Below are positions 1 to 10,217 of a DNA stretch of 64,000 bases, in pieces; the first letter of the stretch is position 1, and each line of letters opens with the position of its first letter. Source of the stretch: Ignelater luminosus (lineage: Eukaryota > Arthropoda > Insecta > Coleoptera > Elateridae). The notes beneath the pieces were generated by a model. That model was not told the DNA's origin. It worked only from the letters and a program-made list of their open reading frames with translations, and searched no databases. The translations under genes were made by a program, and so were the position numbers. The DNA lies in the NCBI GenBank assembly GCA_011009095.1, contig VTPC01006078.1, forward strand, positions 9,341 through 73,340, written 5' to 3'.

Positions 1-267
1 CATGAAGAGAATATAAGAAAAGAAGCAGAGAAAAAGGTATCTTTGTTACAGAAACAACTTTTACAGTTGGAGAATTTGCAAATAAAATCAAAAGCTTGTC
101 AAGGAAAACTTGAAGCAGAATAGCGTGCTAAACAAGTAGAAATTAGCAAAAGTTTTTAATATTTTCGTGAAATGGAGAAGAAATCAAAAGAATAAGAATC
201 GAAAACAGTACAACTACCTAAAGAAAAATCTAAGGTTAGAAATTCTGATTTTCTACGTTTGGCTTAA
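1..267 (+). pseudogene. Decayed coiled-coil coding fragment
   Basis: Frame 1 reads as a Lys/Glu/Gln/Leu-rich heptad-like protein (for example EAEKKVSLLQKQLLQLENLQ near the start) and is interrupted by in-frame stops at 121-123, 157-159 and 193-195 before a final stop at 265-267. The composition around each stop continues in the same frame, so it reads as one open frame broken by point mutations. It resembles in style the long coiled-coil protein at 34707-36227, but I cannot align them convincingly; low-complexity coiled coils look alike. The fragment runs off the left edge, so its 5' part is outside the window. Confidence 0.5.
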
Positions 268-917
268 AATTTAATTTAATATTCTAATATTAGTATACAC
301 TACAATACCCTAGTTTAATATCTTCTTTCTAAAATAGGGACGGTTTATATTTATTCTTAATGTTAACCAAAACATATTTGAATTTTATTTTTATTGTTAT
401 ATTGTTACTGTTGTTATGATATTATTACTTTTATTATGCAATGTAAAGCTTATAATTTTTTTGTATATATTGTTCTGATATTTAATAAAAGTTTTAGGTT
501 TAGAGTAAATTTCCCACATCTACAGAAAATTTGCGAAAACACGTGAGGTGACGACTGGGGAACTTCTGACAGAAAAAGAACATTGTAAATTGTAATGAAG
601 ATCGCAAAGACAATTAAGTTTCTGTCTTACAAAATTAGCATAACAATAAGTAAACCTTGTTAAGACGTAAAGAAATAACGTTATTATTTTCGAAAATTCT
701 CTATTACAACTGTGTGATTTTGGTTTTACAATTTACTGAATTGTACTACAACTCATTTTAGAAATGAAAACAACACTGGTAATAATAGCTGAAATTCAAT
801 AAGTGCTATTTATTTTCTTCTATAATGCCAAATACATTAACAGTTACGAAATAAATGACTATATTAATTTGTCAGCCAAAATAAAAATTGTGACTGTAGT
901 AAGCTCTAACCGTATAC
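268..917. other. AT-rich intergenic sequence
   Basis: About 650 bases of strongly AT-rich sequence with no sustained open frame and no repeat that I can recognise. Confidence 0.6.
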
Positions 918-1090
918 ATAGTCCAGTCAATAAGCTGGAAAAAAAGGCCGAATAAAAAAAACACTCAGCTCGAATTTGAAAAAACTTTTTTGCAATGAGT
1001 TCTATATGACTCCAGGATCATTCTTGACTATTGAGACCTCCCCCCAGCCCTCCTTCTGCCCCAAATCGCGAAATCAACCCTTTTAACCAC
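918..1090 (+). repeat. Probable repeat terminus sharing TAGTCCAGTCAA with 39959
   Basis: The stretch starts with TAGTCCAGTCAA, the same string that opens the foldback array near 39960, and then changes abruptly into C-rich sequence (runs of C around 1040-1075). The shared 12-mer suggests ends of the same repeat family, but the sequences diverge after it, so this is tentative. Confidence 0.3.
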
Positions 1091-1130
1091 CCCCTTTCTG
1101 GAGATTTTTTTTATTTGTAAAAATGTGTGA

Positions 1131-1475
1131 ACTTTAGCTCAAAAATGGCTTCTAGAAAGTTTTTTGGGTGGGTGATTACGAATCCGGAATTAGTTTTCCT
1201 AAAAAGTGAACCTGGCCGTGGAAAAACAGAAGATTTAGCCTAATTTCTGGAAAAATTTTAAATTTTAACTCGAAATTGGGTCCTAGGAAGTTTTTTAGTT
1301 TTCCGGAAAAACCACCATGGTCGTGGAAAATCGGAAAATCTTGCCCAATTTCGGAAAACATTTTGGATGTTTAACTCAAAGATGGGTTCTAGATAGTTTT
1401 TTGGGTTGCTAATCACGAATCCGATATTAGTTTTCCGGAAAAATTATTCTGGCCGTGGAAAATTTTACCATTTTC
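1131..1475. repeat. Local tandem repeat, three diverged units of about 105-130 bp
   Basis: Three successive units each contain a TTTAGCTC/TTAACTC-type start, a GGxTTCTAGAAAGTTTTTT-like block, a TTTTCCGGAAAAA block and a GGCCGTGGAAAA block (about 1133, 1258 and 1372). The middle unit lacks the roughly 25-bp segment containing ATTACGAATCCG that the first and third have. The short open frames across it in the minus strand are products of the repeat, not genes. Confidence 0.6.
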
Positions 1476-1761
1476 TTTATTTTTCTCATGTTTAACAGCT
1501 CTTAGGTAGCAGTTCATCTTGCTTTCGATATAGTCGACATGTTTGGAACCAGTTTTCAATGTTACAGTAAAAATTGCAGAAAACCCGTGGAAAATCATTG
1601 GGAAATTTTCAAAAAAAGTGTTTCCTGTCGATTTCGGGATAATAGCATTCTGCCACTTCGAAAATAACAACGAAGACATCTAGAAAAAATATAGTTTTCA
1701 AGAAAATTCTTTATATGCGCGCACCTCTTCAGATATGTATGTATAATACCTAAACTATAAA

Positions 1762-2337
1762 CTATATTTTCAAATCGTTTGTTCGCAAAACATTCAAATG
1801 TGAAAAAAACCCAAACAAATCGATTACGCTTTCTAACGTTGTTTGAATTGACTTATTAGTTTTGTCAGTGATTGAAAGATAAACCTCAATCTTGAATATC
1901 TCTCTACTGAAAAAGGTCAAATGGAAACTTCTCTGTCTTGAACGCGACGTTTCGTAGTCGCCAAACTTGTCCCTTTGATCCTTCACAAACGCAACCAGAG
2001 AAACAATTAAATTAAGAGCTACATCAAGAGGAAGGCTGTCATTTTGTACACTTTGAGACGTCTCGTTAAACCTTGGCAATATCGTACTCCAAATCTCGGT
2101 CAGCAAAACAGTTTCCAACGTTCCCATTTTCTTCAAGATGCCATGAGCTACATTTTGCGTTCCATGCAGTTCTTCGTGTTTGTCTTCAGTAGTCTTCACA
2201 GCGTTCATGATTTTGTTATACCCGTTTTGTAACGCTGATACTGTATCCGAGCGTGCAGACTATCTAGTATCCGAAAGACGTTTTACGACTATACTCGATC
2301 CCAAGGATTTTTTCAACACGCTCCAGCGGTGAGTAAA
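1762..2337 (-). pseudogene. hAT-type (ZMYM1-like) transposase fragment
   Basis: The minus strand reads THRWSVLKKSLGSS, then KRLSDTR followed by a TAG where the family has Trp (RLSDTRWSAR), then DTVSALQNGYNKIMN and a further 148 codons containing IWSTILPRFNETSQ and VAFVKDQRDKFGDYE. This order (RLSDTRWSAR, then WxxILxRFN, then a FVxxxRxxFxxYE segment) is what I know from the C-terminal half of ZMYM1-like hAT transposases in animals. Only this piece is present: no BED/TTF zinc finger and no N-terminal catalytic part. The Trp-to-stop change lies at about 2261. It is an old remnant and not likely to be functional. Confidence 0.7.
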
Positions 2338-3499
2338 ATTGGCGAAGAAAGTGTACAACTTTTGCAGAAACAATTTGTGTATACATTATTCATATCTTAC
2401 CCAAAACAAACTTAATTAGATTAATTAACCATAATAAATGTTGAAAATTAATCTATGCATGGGGTCCCTAAAAGTTTGGATTATTTAAAAAATAAAAAAA
2501 AATACAATTTTCGAAAGCTTCACAGGGCAATTTTCATTTGAATATTTTAATTTGCTTGGGAGGGCCCCGAGAATTCTAAATTCAGTGTTCAGTAGGTCCA
2601 TGCCTAAAAACGGTACTGATAACAATTTATCTGCCAAAGCAGAATTGATTATTTAATTTCTAATTACTGCAGCTGCTCTCTTGTCAGATTCTAAAAATAA
2701 TTTACAAATTTTTTTTAAATTTAAATATTGTTTTTTCGAGTTATTAATGACTTTTAGTTAATTTTTATTACATATTACGTTTTACTGGGATTAAATTAAC
2801 TGTTTCCAGTCGGTAATCTCTAATATCTGCGAATAAATAGGAATCTCAACTTTAAATACCTGTATCTTTATTATTTTAGCATTATTCTTATGGACAGTCC
2901 TGTGTCTAACTATAGTCTGCTTTCATTATTTACCGGGTATCTCACCAATTTTGCATCTACCCTGTATATGCGCATATTTCAAGAAATCTTTGGTATGTAA
3001 ATCCTAGCTTTAATACTAAATACTACAAGCACAAGGGCTTTACTGAACACGTACTTCGATTACTGTGTCTATCCAAATTTATAGAAATATGTATGGTTGT
3101 GTTCAAAATAATAAAGACGGTTACTTACTGAAAAACAAGAACTGGTATTGTGTTGGTGTGTAAGCCAGAAAATTTCTGTTTAAATACGTAAATCTACTAG
3201 TCCGAGTAAGAGAAACTATTGTTATGATCTTCACAAAATTTCTTTCTTTCATCGTGAACGCACGTATAGTATTGTATTTGAAAGCAGAAGTTTTTGCACA
3301 ATAAGTAAAAGATCAAAACAGGGGAAAACAATATGTTGAAATTATTAAAAGGATAGAATCAATGAAAATATAGGTAAATATCGTTATCTGAAGTATTTGA
3401 ACAGGTGTCCGGTTTTGTCTCCTTAAAGACACTCAAAAATAAGACTATTAGTGACGGGGCGATGGCAGACTAATCGTATGGGCTTTTTTTTATATAAAA
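2338..3499. other. Intergenic sequence, no gene seen
   Basis: AT-rich, with short frames only. An ACCCTGTATA string at about 2961 resembles the outer end of a Tc1/mariner-like terminal repeat, but no partner was found. Confidence 0.5.
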
Positions 3500-4320
3500 A
3501 GACTAGTCGTTGCTTCAGGTACTCTATTCCAGCGTCGAGGGTGAAGCGAGACAGTCGACCTAGAATCAAGCAGCGCGGCAACGCTCGGTATGGCGAATAG
3601 TTCCGAAGACAGCAACTACATTTGTCATTCCGGACGGAAAATCCAGATCGCGGACGTCCTCATCCAACAATACCTACGATCATGCGTAAGGGTGGGCGTA
3701 GGGTCAGCGCGGTATTCCACACACTACCGTTTCTCAGCTCTACCAGACCGGTCTGTCTTGGGAAGGGGAAGGTTCTGAGCTTGGAGCTCCCCAGGACTGT
3801 AGCCCAGACCTTCTGGAAATTCCTGCACCAGTCGTTTCCGCCTACATAACCCCTTTCTCCTTCCCATCCTAATCCTTCCCAAATCCTCCCGCAGCGTGAA
3901 ATGCGTAGGGTTGTGGTTTTGAAAAGAACCATTTAAACCAACAACAAACCAAAACTCAACTTAACCAATCACGATTTCTCCCCCTTCTTTTGCTGTGAAC
4001 CTACTTTACTCCACCGAGTGCCGTCAATCCTACCACCACCAATACCAATATCCGCTGCATCACCATTAATTCGACGCTATCCTCGGCGTCCGCGTTTAGT
4101 ACCGTCGTGACGCCAGCACCGCAAGATCCAACCAGCCATCATCACCCAAAGCCACTTCCAAGCACCTCCTGGCGAGCTATTCCACAAATCAAGCATTCCA
4201 TCAACGTATTCAACTCAACTCAACTCCATCACCAGATGAGCAAGAGCGTTCGGCTCCAATCAACATCAATATCCACATTCAGGGCTGAAGAGAAGCCTGA
4301 AGGCTTCTAAAGCGGTGCTA
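3500..4320. other. GC-rich island, possible retroelement 5' part or UTR
   Basis: This block is clearly richer in G and C than everything around it and has sharp edges. It holds several overlapping short frames on both strands (for example 3590-3778 and 4107-4310 on plus) but none with a recognisable domain. Many CCACC/CATCACC-type runs give Pro/Ser/Thr/His-rich translations. A fragment of a non-LTR retrotransposon 5' region, or a host UTR exon, are the two ideas I consider most likely; neither can be shown from the sequence. Confidence 0.35.
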
Positions 4321-4685
4321 AATGCACAATGGGATGATTACTTATGTACTTACTTACGTCAGGTGTGTAAAGAGGAACTTTAATTGTAATTTTTATTGTT
4401 ACTGTCCTCATCCCCTTTTGATCTAGAAAGTTGTCGTATGGTGTTCCACAACAATAAGACTTAGTAGGCCAACAAGGCGACTGTTGCCAACCCTAAGACG
4501 TTGGTTCTAGGAAGTTACCCAGCCACTGCTGTACTTTGAAGTAATCCTAATATAAATACTTACAGCATGCTGCATTGTATAATTACAGGTAATAAAACTA
4601 ACCAAACTGATTTTAACAAAGTTTGTAGAACAACCTTACGTGTAAACGCCAAAACACAAAACTCATTTAATGTTGAACGTTTGCC
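4321..4685. other. Intergenic sequence
   Basis: No gene seen between the GC-rich island and the next mobile element. Confidence 0.5.
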
Positions 4686-4695
4686 GTTGTACAGT
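4686..4695. repeat. Target-site duplication, left copy
   Basis: GTTGTACAGT directly abuts the left terminus and is repeated exactly at the right side (6678-6687). Confidence 0.85.
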
Positions 4696-6677
4696 AGGGT
4701 GGGCCGAAAAAACAAAAGTTTTTTTTCTCCAGTCATAATACCGCGGAAAAGTTGCGAAATGGGGAAACTAGAAAGGGGTAAAAGAAGAAATAAAATCGGT
4801 TTATATCTTCCGGTCGCGCATGTTGTCTAAAGTTTGCCAAAATTTGGAAAAATTCTGTTTTTGGTTTTCTTTATCGAATGCAAGGTTAAAGTTTAAAAAC
4901 AAATTATTTTAGACCATTAGTAATATTTATAAACAGATTTTTTTATTAAAAACACTAGGTTTTTGTGTGAAGAGTCATAAGTCTAAGAAACTCATGTTGA
5001 ACAATTGAGCATCTTCGTTTTTATTCATTCTTAGCTGAAAGTACTTTGAAATCAGATTTATGAGCAAAGTTAGGCATGGTTGACCTTGACAGCAGAGTCG
5101 TTCTGATAAAACCATCCCTAGACTCAGCTCCGCTTTTTCTGAGGCTTGTGTCACGAGTTTCAGAGATCGTTCAACTGCCTGTGTGTGAACTGGGAATGTC
5201 TTGAATGTTATATCCCAATTAGGGACTGAGTCACTTTGAATATGTGATTTAAGTTCATCGTCCTTGATATCTTTTAATAATGGGAGAGAAGATAAATTAC
5301 AGTTCATCCAGTTAATTATTATTTTGGCAGCATAAATGTTCTGCTAGTTGTTCTCTTTTGATCTAACTGTCTTGCCTTTAGAATTCGTTGGAGTCCGAGC
5401 TCTCTTATGTGTTTTGTATTATCTTGTGTCATGGCTAACATTAAATGTTCTGGATGAGCGAACAAAGCCATTTCGTTCGATCACAGAGTCGACAATATTA
5501 CGTAAATCTTCAGGCAGGTACCTTGGAGATTGTATTGATTGGTACACAAGTTTTGGTCCGTCTGTAAAGTATTGTTTTAAGACTAAACCACATTGACATG
5601 TATGACTTCAGAATAAATACAACTATTTCTTGAAGTTCAGGCGTGGGACTTTCTTCACTTAAGTACAATCTGAGAGTTCGATTTGCTGTTGTCAACCACC
5701 TCGAGTGTGACAACGGATCAAGATCTCGTACAACCAAATCCTCTTTACAGTTTCCTGACTTTATTGCCATGGAAATATCGAGTAGATATTGTTAATCCTT
5801 ACTTAGTCTACTGCTGTTTATTGTGGGGATCTGACAGCCAATACTCTTGAGCGAATCACTAGATGTTTTTCGCGGCCACTTAGCTTTTCACCGACTGGCT
5901 CTCTCAAAGATTTCGGATCCGTTGATTTACCGTCTAGGTATTGAAACAGATGCCAGGATGGCAGTTCATTAAAATGGAGAAGGCAAACTGCCCATTATAA
6001 CGGTTTCCCCAATTGTATTTTTATTCGGCAAATCAGACCGTTTTTCCAACCTGTATTAACTCAGTGCAACCGCATCCTATGACAATTAATTTTTCAAGAG
6101 AAATACCCCGACCAGACAGATAAGAAATAATAGAAGTGACAATATATTCAGAACTTCCAAAAGTTGGAGTAACATGGCCGATGTAGACTGAACCAGGTTC
6201 TTAAATTAGCGAGTAATGCTCTTTCTTTTTTACTCTCGAAGCCTTTTCAAATGAGCTTGATCTACTACTAACGTGTCGTGCTTCCTCCCATCCAAATAGA
6301 GACCTTGTAGTGAACATTTTTTCCTTGAACTATGATCTACCTTTATTTGTAATTTTTTTCCAAAATTTCATTAACCTTGAAGGCAATGCGCGACAAGATG
6401 TCGACAGATTTAAGTAATATTTAAACATTATTTTCTGTGGTTCTAATACATAAGAATTTGAGCTATTACATTCGGGAAAAGGCTAATTTAAAAATGTAAA
6501 AAATTATCGTAAAAATGTGAATTTTTCCAAATTTCGGCAAAATTTAGAGCACATGCGCGACCGGAAGATATAAACCGATTTTATTTCTTTTTTTAACCCT
6601 TTTTAGTCTCCCCAATTCGCAACTTTTCCGCGGTATTATGACTTGAAAAAAAAATTTTTGTTTTTTCGGCCCACCCT
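4696..6677 (-). mobile_element. 1,982-bp transposon with ~158-bp TIRs and a 10-bp target duplication, superfamily unassigned
   Basis: The ends are long inverted repeats: 4696-4854 and 6520-6677 match over nearly their full length when one is reverse-complemented, both opening with AGGGTGGGCCGAAAAAACA. Immediately outside, GTTGTACAGT occurs at 4686-4695 and again at 6678-6687, a perfect 10-bp direct repeat as left by a staggered-cut integration. A 9-10 bp duplication with long TIRs recalls MULE-like elements, but the gene inside is not a MULE transposase that I recognise. The single gene remnant lies on the minus strand at 4975-5992. Confidence 0.85.
4975..5992 (-). pseudogene. Remnant of a repeat-associated gene (ELPxxHLF / HSRWLTTANR / HTQAVER family)
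   Basis: Reading the minus strand from about 5992 downward gives VCLLHFNELPSWHLFQYLDG, SLREPVGEKLSG, then from 5770 MAIKSGNCKEDL, HSRWLTTANRTLRLYLS and FILKSYMSMWF, and finally from 5307 FPVHTQAVERSLKLVTQAS. I recall this order of blocks (ELPLRHLF, HSRWLTTANRxLRLY, HTQxxERxVKLVTEAS) from large uncharacterised proteins repeated in arthropod genomes; no biochemical function is known to me. Stops and frame changes between 5310 and 5510 and upstream of 5770 show the gene is dead. It lies wholly between the two long TIRs, so it is probably the former protein of that element, possibly its transposase; that role is inference. Confidence 0.65.
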
Positions 6678-6687
6678 GTTGTACAGT
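6678..6687. repeat. Target-site duplication, right copy
   Basis: GTTGTACAGT directly abuts the right terminus, identical to 4686-4695. Confidence 0.85.
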
Positions 6688-7625
6688 GCTATTATGAATT
6701 CCTTTCCGGCTGCTGAAATATTCTTATTGTTTGCGTTTGATGATATAAATATACTAACACCATTTCTTAGCCTTAGCCATAAAGCTAGCATCATTGATAT
6801 CAGAAATTGAAAAGATCTTTCCACTAAGTTTGTTGATGGAGAATGCAGGACCTAAATTAAATAAATTGTACTTTAGCCTTAGCCACAAGCGTGAGGAGGA
6901 TGTTTGTGTCATTCATTACTTATTAGCCACTACTAATACTGTATTATTTTTCGACTTTAACTGCGGAGCCCGATCAACAACTTACTGTATCGACATTCCC
7001 TGTGAACTTCAACTCTGTAACGAACGCAACGCTTAGCAAGCTTTCTTGAGCAGTCTTATGGGCCCATTTCTATTTTTATTGTTACTATGATTACTATGGA
7101 AGTGTCACTGAGATGCACAATGACGATTTTATTACCAATGAAGATGTTGCTGTGAGTTATATTGATAAACAGATGCTAACTTTTGATAACGTTGTACAGG
7201 TAAAGCAATTTAATTGCCTATCAAAACAATAAACATGATACTAATACGAAAGCAATAACGACAAAGATTCTTCACTGGACAGTACGTTCTGCGCTTAATG
7301 CCGTTGCCTTATCTTATCATTATTATGTGTTTGTTAATACTTCTACGTACTGTTTGACGATCATTTACTAGGAATTCCAACAACAGCACAAAAAATTGTC
7401 TTTAAAGGTCATCATTGAAGTTCATTAAACTTCATGTTTGTAACAAATGTTTTAAGGGTGGAGTATGGGGAAGTTGTCTAAAAGGCAAGAAAAAAGATAC
7501 GAAAGCAATTCTTAAATAGCAAAAAATATAAAAACGTGCAAGAAGTTAGAATTCTACGCCTCCTAAAGAGTAGAAAAAGTATAGGTCGGTTGGTACAAAA
7601 AACAAATCAAAATGTTTTTTAAATT
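6688..7625. other. Intergenic sequence, no gene seen
   Basis: AT-rich sequence between the 10-bp-TSD element and the DM9 gene. A short motif (TTAGCCTTAGCCAxAA) occurs twice near 6767 and 6873. It includes the presumed 3' flank of the DM9 gene; no clear AATAAA was seen close to the stop. Confidence 0.5.
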
Positions 7626-8332
7626 TTAATAAACAGTAGCATAAGTAATATTTCCAAGATATCGATTTAAATCACAATTATATGTTAAAATCTCATATGT
7701 CTGATAAATTGCTTCATTTTGTTTATTAGGAATACTAAGACCTCTGAAGGGAGTGTGATGTGCAAACACTTTGCCAATTACTGTTTGCATTTCGTGATTA
7801 ACGCGTCCTATATTTAATACATATCCTGCTTCTGTGCCACCAATAACTAAATGACAATCAGTGAGTAAATGAGTATCTTGATTTCTGGTTGGTATCCAGT
7901 GATACCTATCTAAGTTGCGACTACAAAGAATCTAGAAAGAATCTCATGACTGCAAGACACTTACTTTTAATAAGGATACTACCTTTACAAATGTATCAGC
8001 ACTAAACGATTTACCACCACCCGAAGCTATCGCACTCGTAGATCCCGGGTATATTGTGGCAGGAAGTAAACCAAATGATTTAGAATACATTTGTCCTATA
8101 TATGTTCGCTTTGCTGATCTGTCGGTTCCACCCGGTATGGCATCACTAGGTATAACCCCCGTATATTCTCTCCAGTAGTAATCTGAATAATAAAATCAGA
8201 ATATCCACTTTTAAATGATAAAAATATAAAATCCAAGAACGTACCTGTTATATCATCACTATTACTTAAAGGAACGCTAATAATGCCTTGAACAACAAAA
8301 GTAACTATTAATAGTAATTTAATTTGTGGCAT
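7626..8332 (-). CDS. Secreted DM9-repeat (DUF3421-like) protein, three exons
   Basis: The coding exons on the minus strand are 8245-8332, 7983-8182 and 7626-7931; they splice in frame to a 197-residue protein. Introns run GTACGT...TTCAG (62 bp) and GTAGTA...TCTAG (51 bp). The first exon gives a signal peptide (MPQIKLLLIVTFVVQGIISV). Exon 2 reads YYWREYTGVIPSDAIPGG, then TYIGQMYSKSFGLLPATIYPG. Exon 3 reads HWIPTRNQDTHLLTDCHLV, GGTEAGYVLNIGRVNHEMQT, IGKVF and finally YQTYEIL. These blocks match the paired DM9 repeats of insect DUF3421/natterin-like proteins, whose members are thought to be secreted lectin-like or pattern-recognition proteins; function here is inferred. Length and all blocks look complete. 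A dead paralogue lies at 44290-44690. Confidence 0.85.
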
Positions 8333-8684
8333 TCTTTATTTTGTTTTCAAGAGAACGTAGATGAAAAACTGTGAAAATAATGCTGCAATTAAAATGTTTT
8401 TCCTTGTTTAATTACAACTGCAAACAGTGTGAAGATTAGGATTCAGTCGCTTATATACGTACTGGTTTTGATATAATAACGTTGATAAGATTTGCTTATT
8501 TCGAAATAATAAATAAACAAAACGGGGAATTACTTTTCATAGTTTAATTTATTAGTTTCTGCGAGATTATTAAAGAAGCAAAATGAAATTACTGTTTAAA
8601 AACAAAATTTCGGGTTTTTCTGCGTTTCTAAATAACACTAATATACAAAAATGAACTTTTTGGATGTTACTAGAATAGGAGAGG
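8333..8684. other. Upstream region of the DM9 gene
   Basis: Holds the 5' leader and putative TATA box; otherwise featureless AT-rich sequence. Confidence 0.5.
8450..8457 (-). promoter_or_regulatory. Putative TATA box of the DM9 gene
   Basis: TATATAAG reads on the minus strand about 120 bases upstream of the ATG at 8332, with a TTCACAC initiator-like string about 25 bases further downstream. Position and match fit a core promoter; transcription start is not demonstrated. Confidence 0.45.
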
Positions 8685-9433
8685 ATTTTGTCCGCTGATT
8701 CCGAATCGGCTTTCAGAATTTTTTTATCACTCACCAATTTTTAATAATTTACGGTTTTTTTTGGGCTAGAATTAGCATATCCTATCCTTTCTTTCTTTTT
8801 GCAATTTATACATTATGGGGGCCCCTGAAAGGTAACACACCTTGTTAAAATGAATATTCCTTTACCCTTTTATGAACTTGTTACGCTAACTGTCATTTTA
8901 GGGACTAACCAGATGACCTGAAGTTTCCCAAAAATGAATAATTTTTTGGGATTTACGTATGAATAGGGAATACTAGCTATATACTTGTGCCCCAATTCCA
9001 TCAGTTCGTTACCATCATTCTTCAAGTGTACATATTCAGTATTTATAGTATTAATTAAATACACTGAAATCTCTCTTGGGTGGACACCTTCGGGACTGTT
9101 AGTCCTGTTAGTTTTTAATTATAATTTTTAGCTTGTTTTTTAGTTACAATTTTTTTCTCCTATAACCAGACGTCTTCATTAAGCGGACAGATTTTTACAG
9201 TCACGAAGGTGTCGGCCCAAGAGAGATTTCACTGTATTTAATTAATACTATAAATACTAAACATGTACACTTGAAGAACGATAGCAACGAAATGATGGAA
9301 TTAAGGCATAGGTATATAGCTAGCATTCCCCATATATATACGTAATTTTAACCAAAAAGAAACGCACATTGTAAAAAATTGGTGGATGATAGGAAAACTT
9401 TGAAGACAGATTCGGAATCAGCGGGAAAAATCT
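8685..9433. mobile_element. Palindromic foldback element with a MITE at its centre
   Basis: The outer arms are inverted copies: CCGCTGATTCCGAATC near 8692 pairs with GATTCGGAATCAGCGG near 9409, and the inner arms (about 8955-9061 and 9235-9345) match closely, for example TATTTATAGTATTAATTAAA against its reverse complement right across the centre. The left arm holds extra sequence around 8760-8870. There is no coding capacity. The centre is occupied by the 173-bp MITE at 9062-9234. Confidence 0.7.
9062..9234. mobile_element. 173-bp MITE with pogo/Tigger-like TIRs
   Basis: The termini are CA(C/G)TGAAATCTCTCTTGGG followed by GACACCTTCG and a further matching block, about 36 bp in total with few mismatches, and it is flanked by TA on both sides (9060-9061 and 9235-9236). 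TA duplication and these termini fit a non-autonomous Tc1/mariner/pogo derivative. It sits at the exact symmetry centre of the surrounding palindrome. Confidence 0.75.
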
Positions 9434-10217
9434 TATAAGATTCAGTATTTTTTATGCCAGTAACAAAATTATTGTTTATCAGTGTAATACTATAGAGAAT
9501 GTTAGAAAAGGGATTAAATATTGAAGGAAAAATAATACAATCAAAAATAGGTTAAAAAGTCTAATACAACTATATGAGTCAGCAAATCAACCGTTTTTGA
9601 GATATAGGCGATTTTATATTTTGATAGCTTTAGCGTCACAAAACAGTACAATGATTAAAAAAGATGTCTTTCCATAGCGACACAGGAACTATTACTTCTC
9701 AGGAAAAAGTTGAGCATCTTGTCAAAAATAAGTTTTGTGTTGCGGAGAATTTGGACTACTCTAATCAATTTGCCGTTGCAAATCAAGATTATTTACAGCT
9801 GTTGCCTAGAATAAACTTTTTAGGTAATCCCAAACACGAAGCCCAAACTATCAAACTGATAAATAAAACGATCATGGGAAAACAAAATGTTTTAATCAAA
9901 AAAGCTACAGCTCTCCTTTAAGCTATCGAAAAAACCATTGTTGTTATCTCAAAATCGGTCGATTCGCAGTTATTTTGATTGTTTTATATGCCCTTTAAAT
10001 ATTTAAACCTTCTTTTCTAACGCCCTGTACTTGCCACTGTAAGTATACACAGTTCAGGATGTTTATAGGTCGTAATAGGCCATGCTTTCATTTTGTTACG
10101 TTGGAAATGTTTTCTTTTTGTTAAATTTTTGGCGCCGTTGCACGATCAAAAATTTTGCGTAAACGTTTAGTTTCGATTAGTTTTGTTTTGTTAAAAAGAA
10201 ATCAAGTTTTCCTTATA
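9434..10217. other. Intergenic sequence with one unrecognised 85-codon frame
   Basis: A plus-strand frame at 9664-9921 begins MSFHSDTGTITSQEKVEHLV and ends at a clean stop, but I recognise no family, signal or motif in it, so I do not call it a gene. The rest is AT-rich. Confidence 0.4.
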
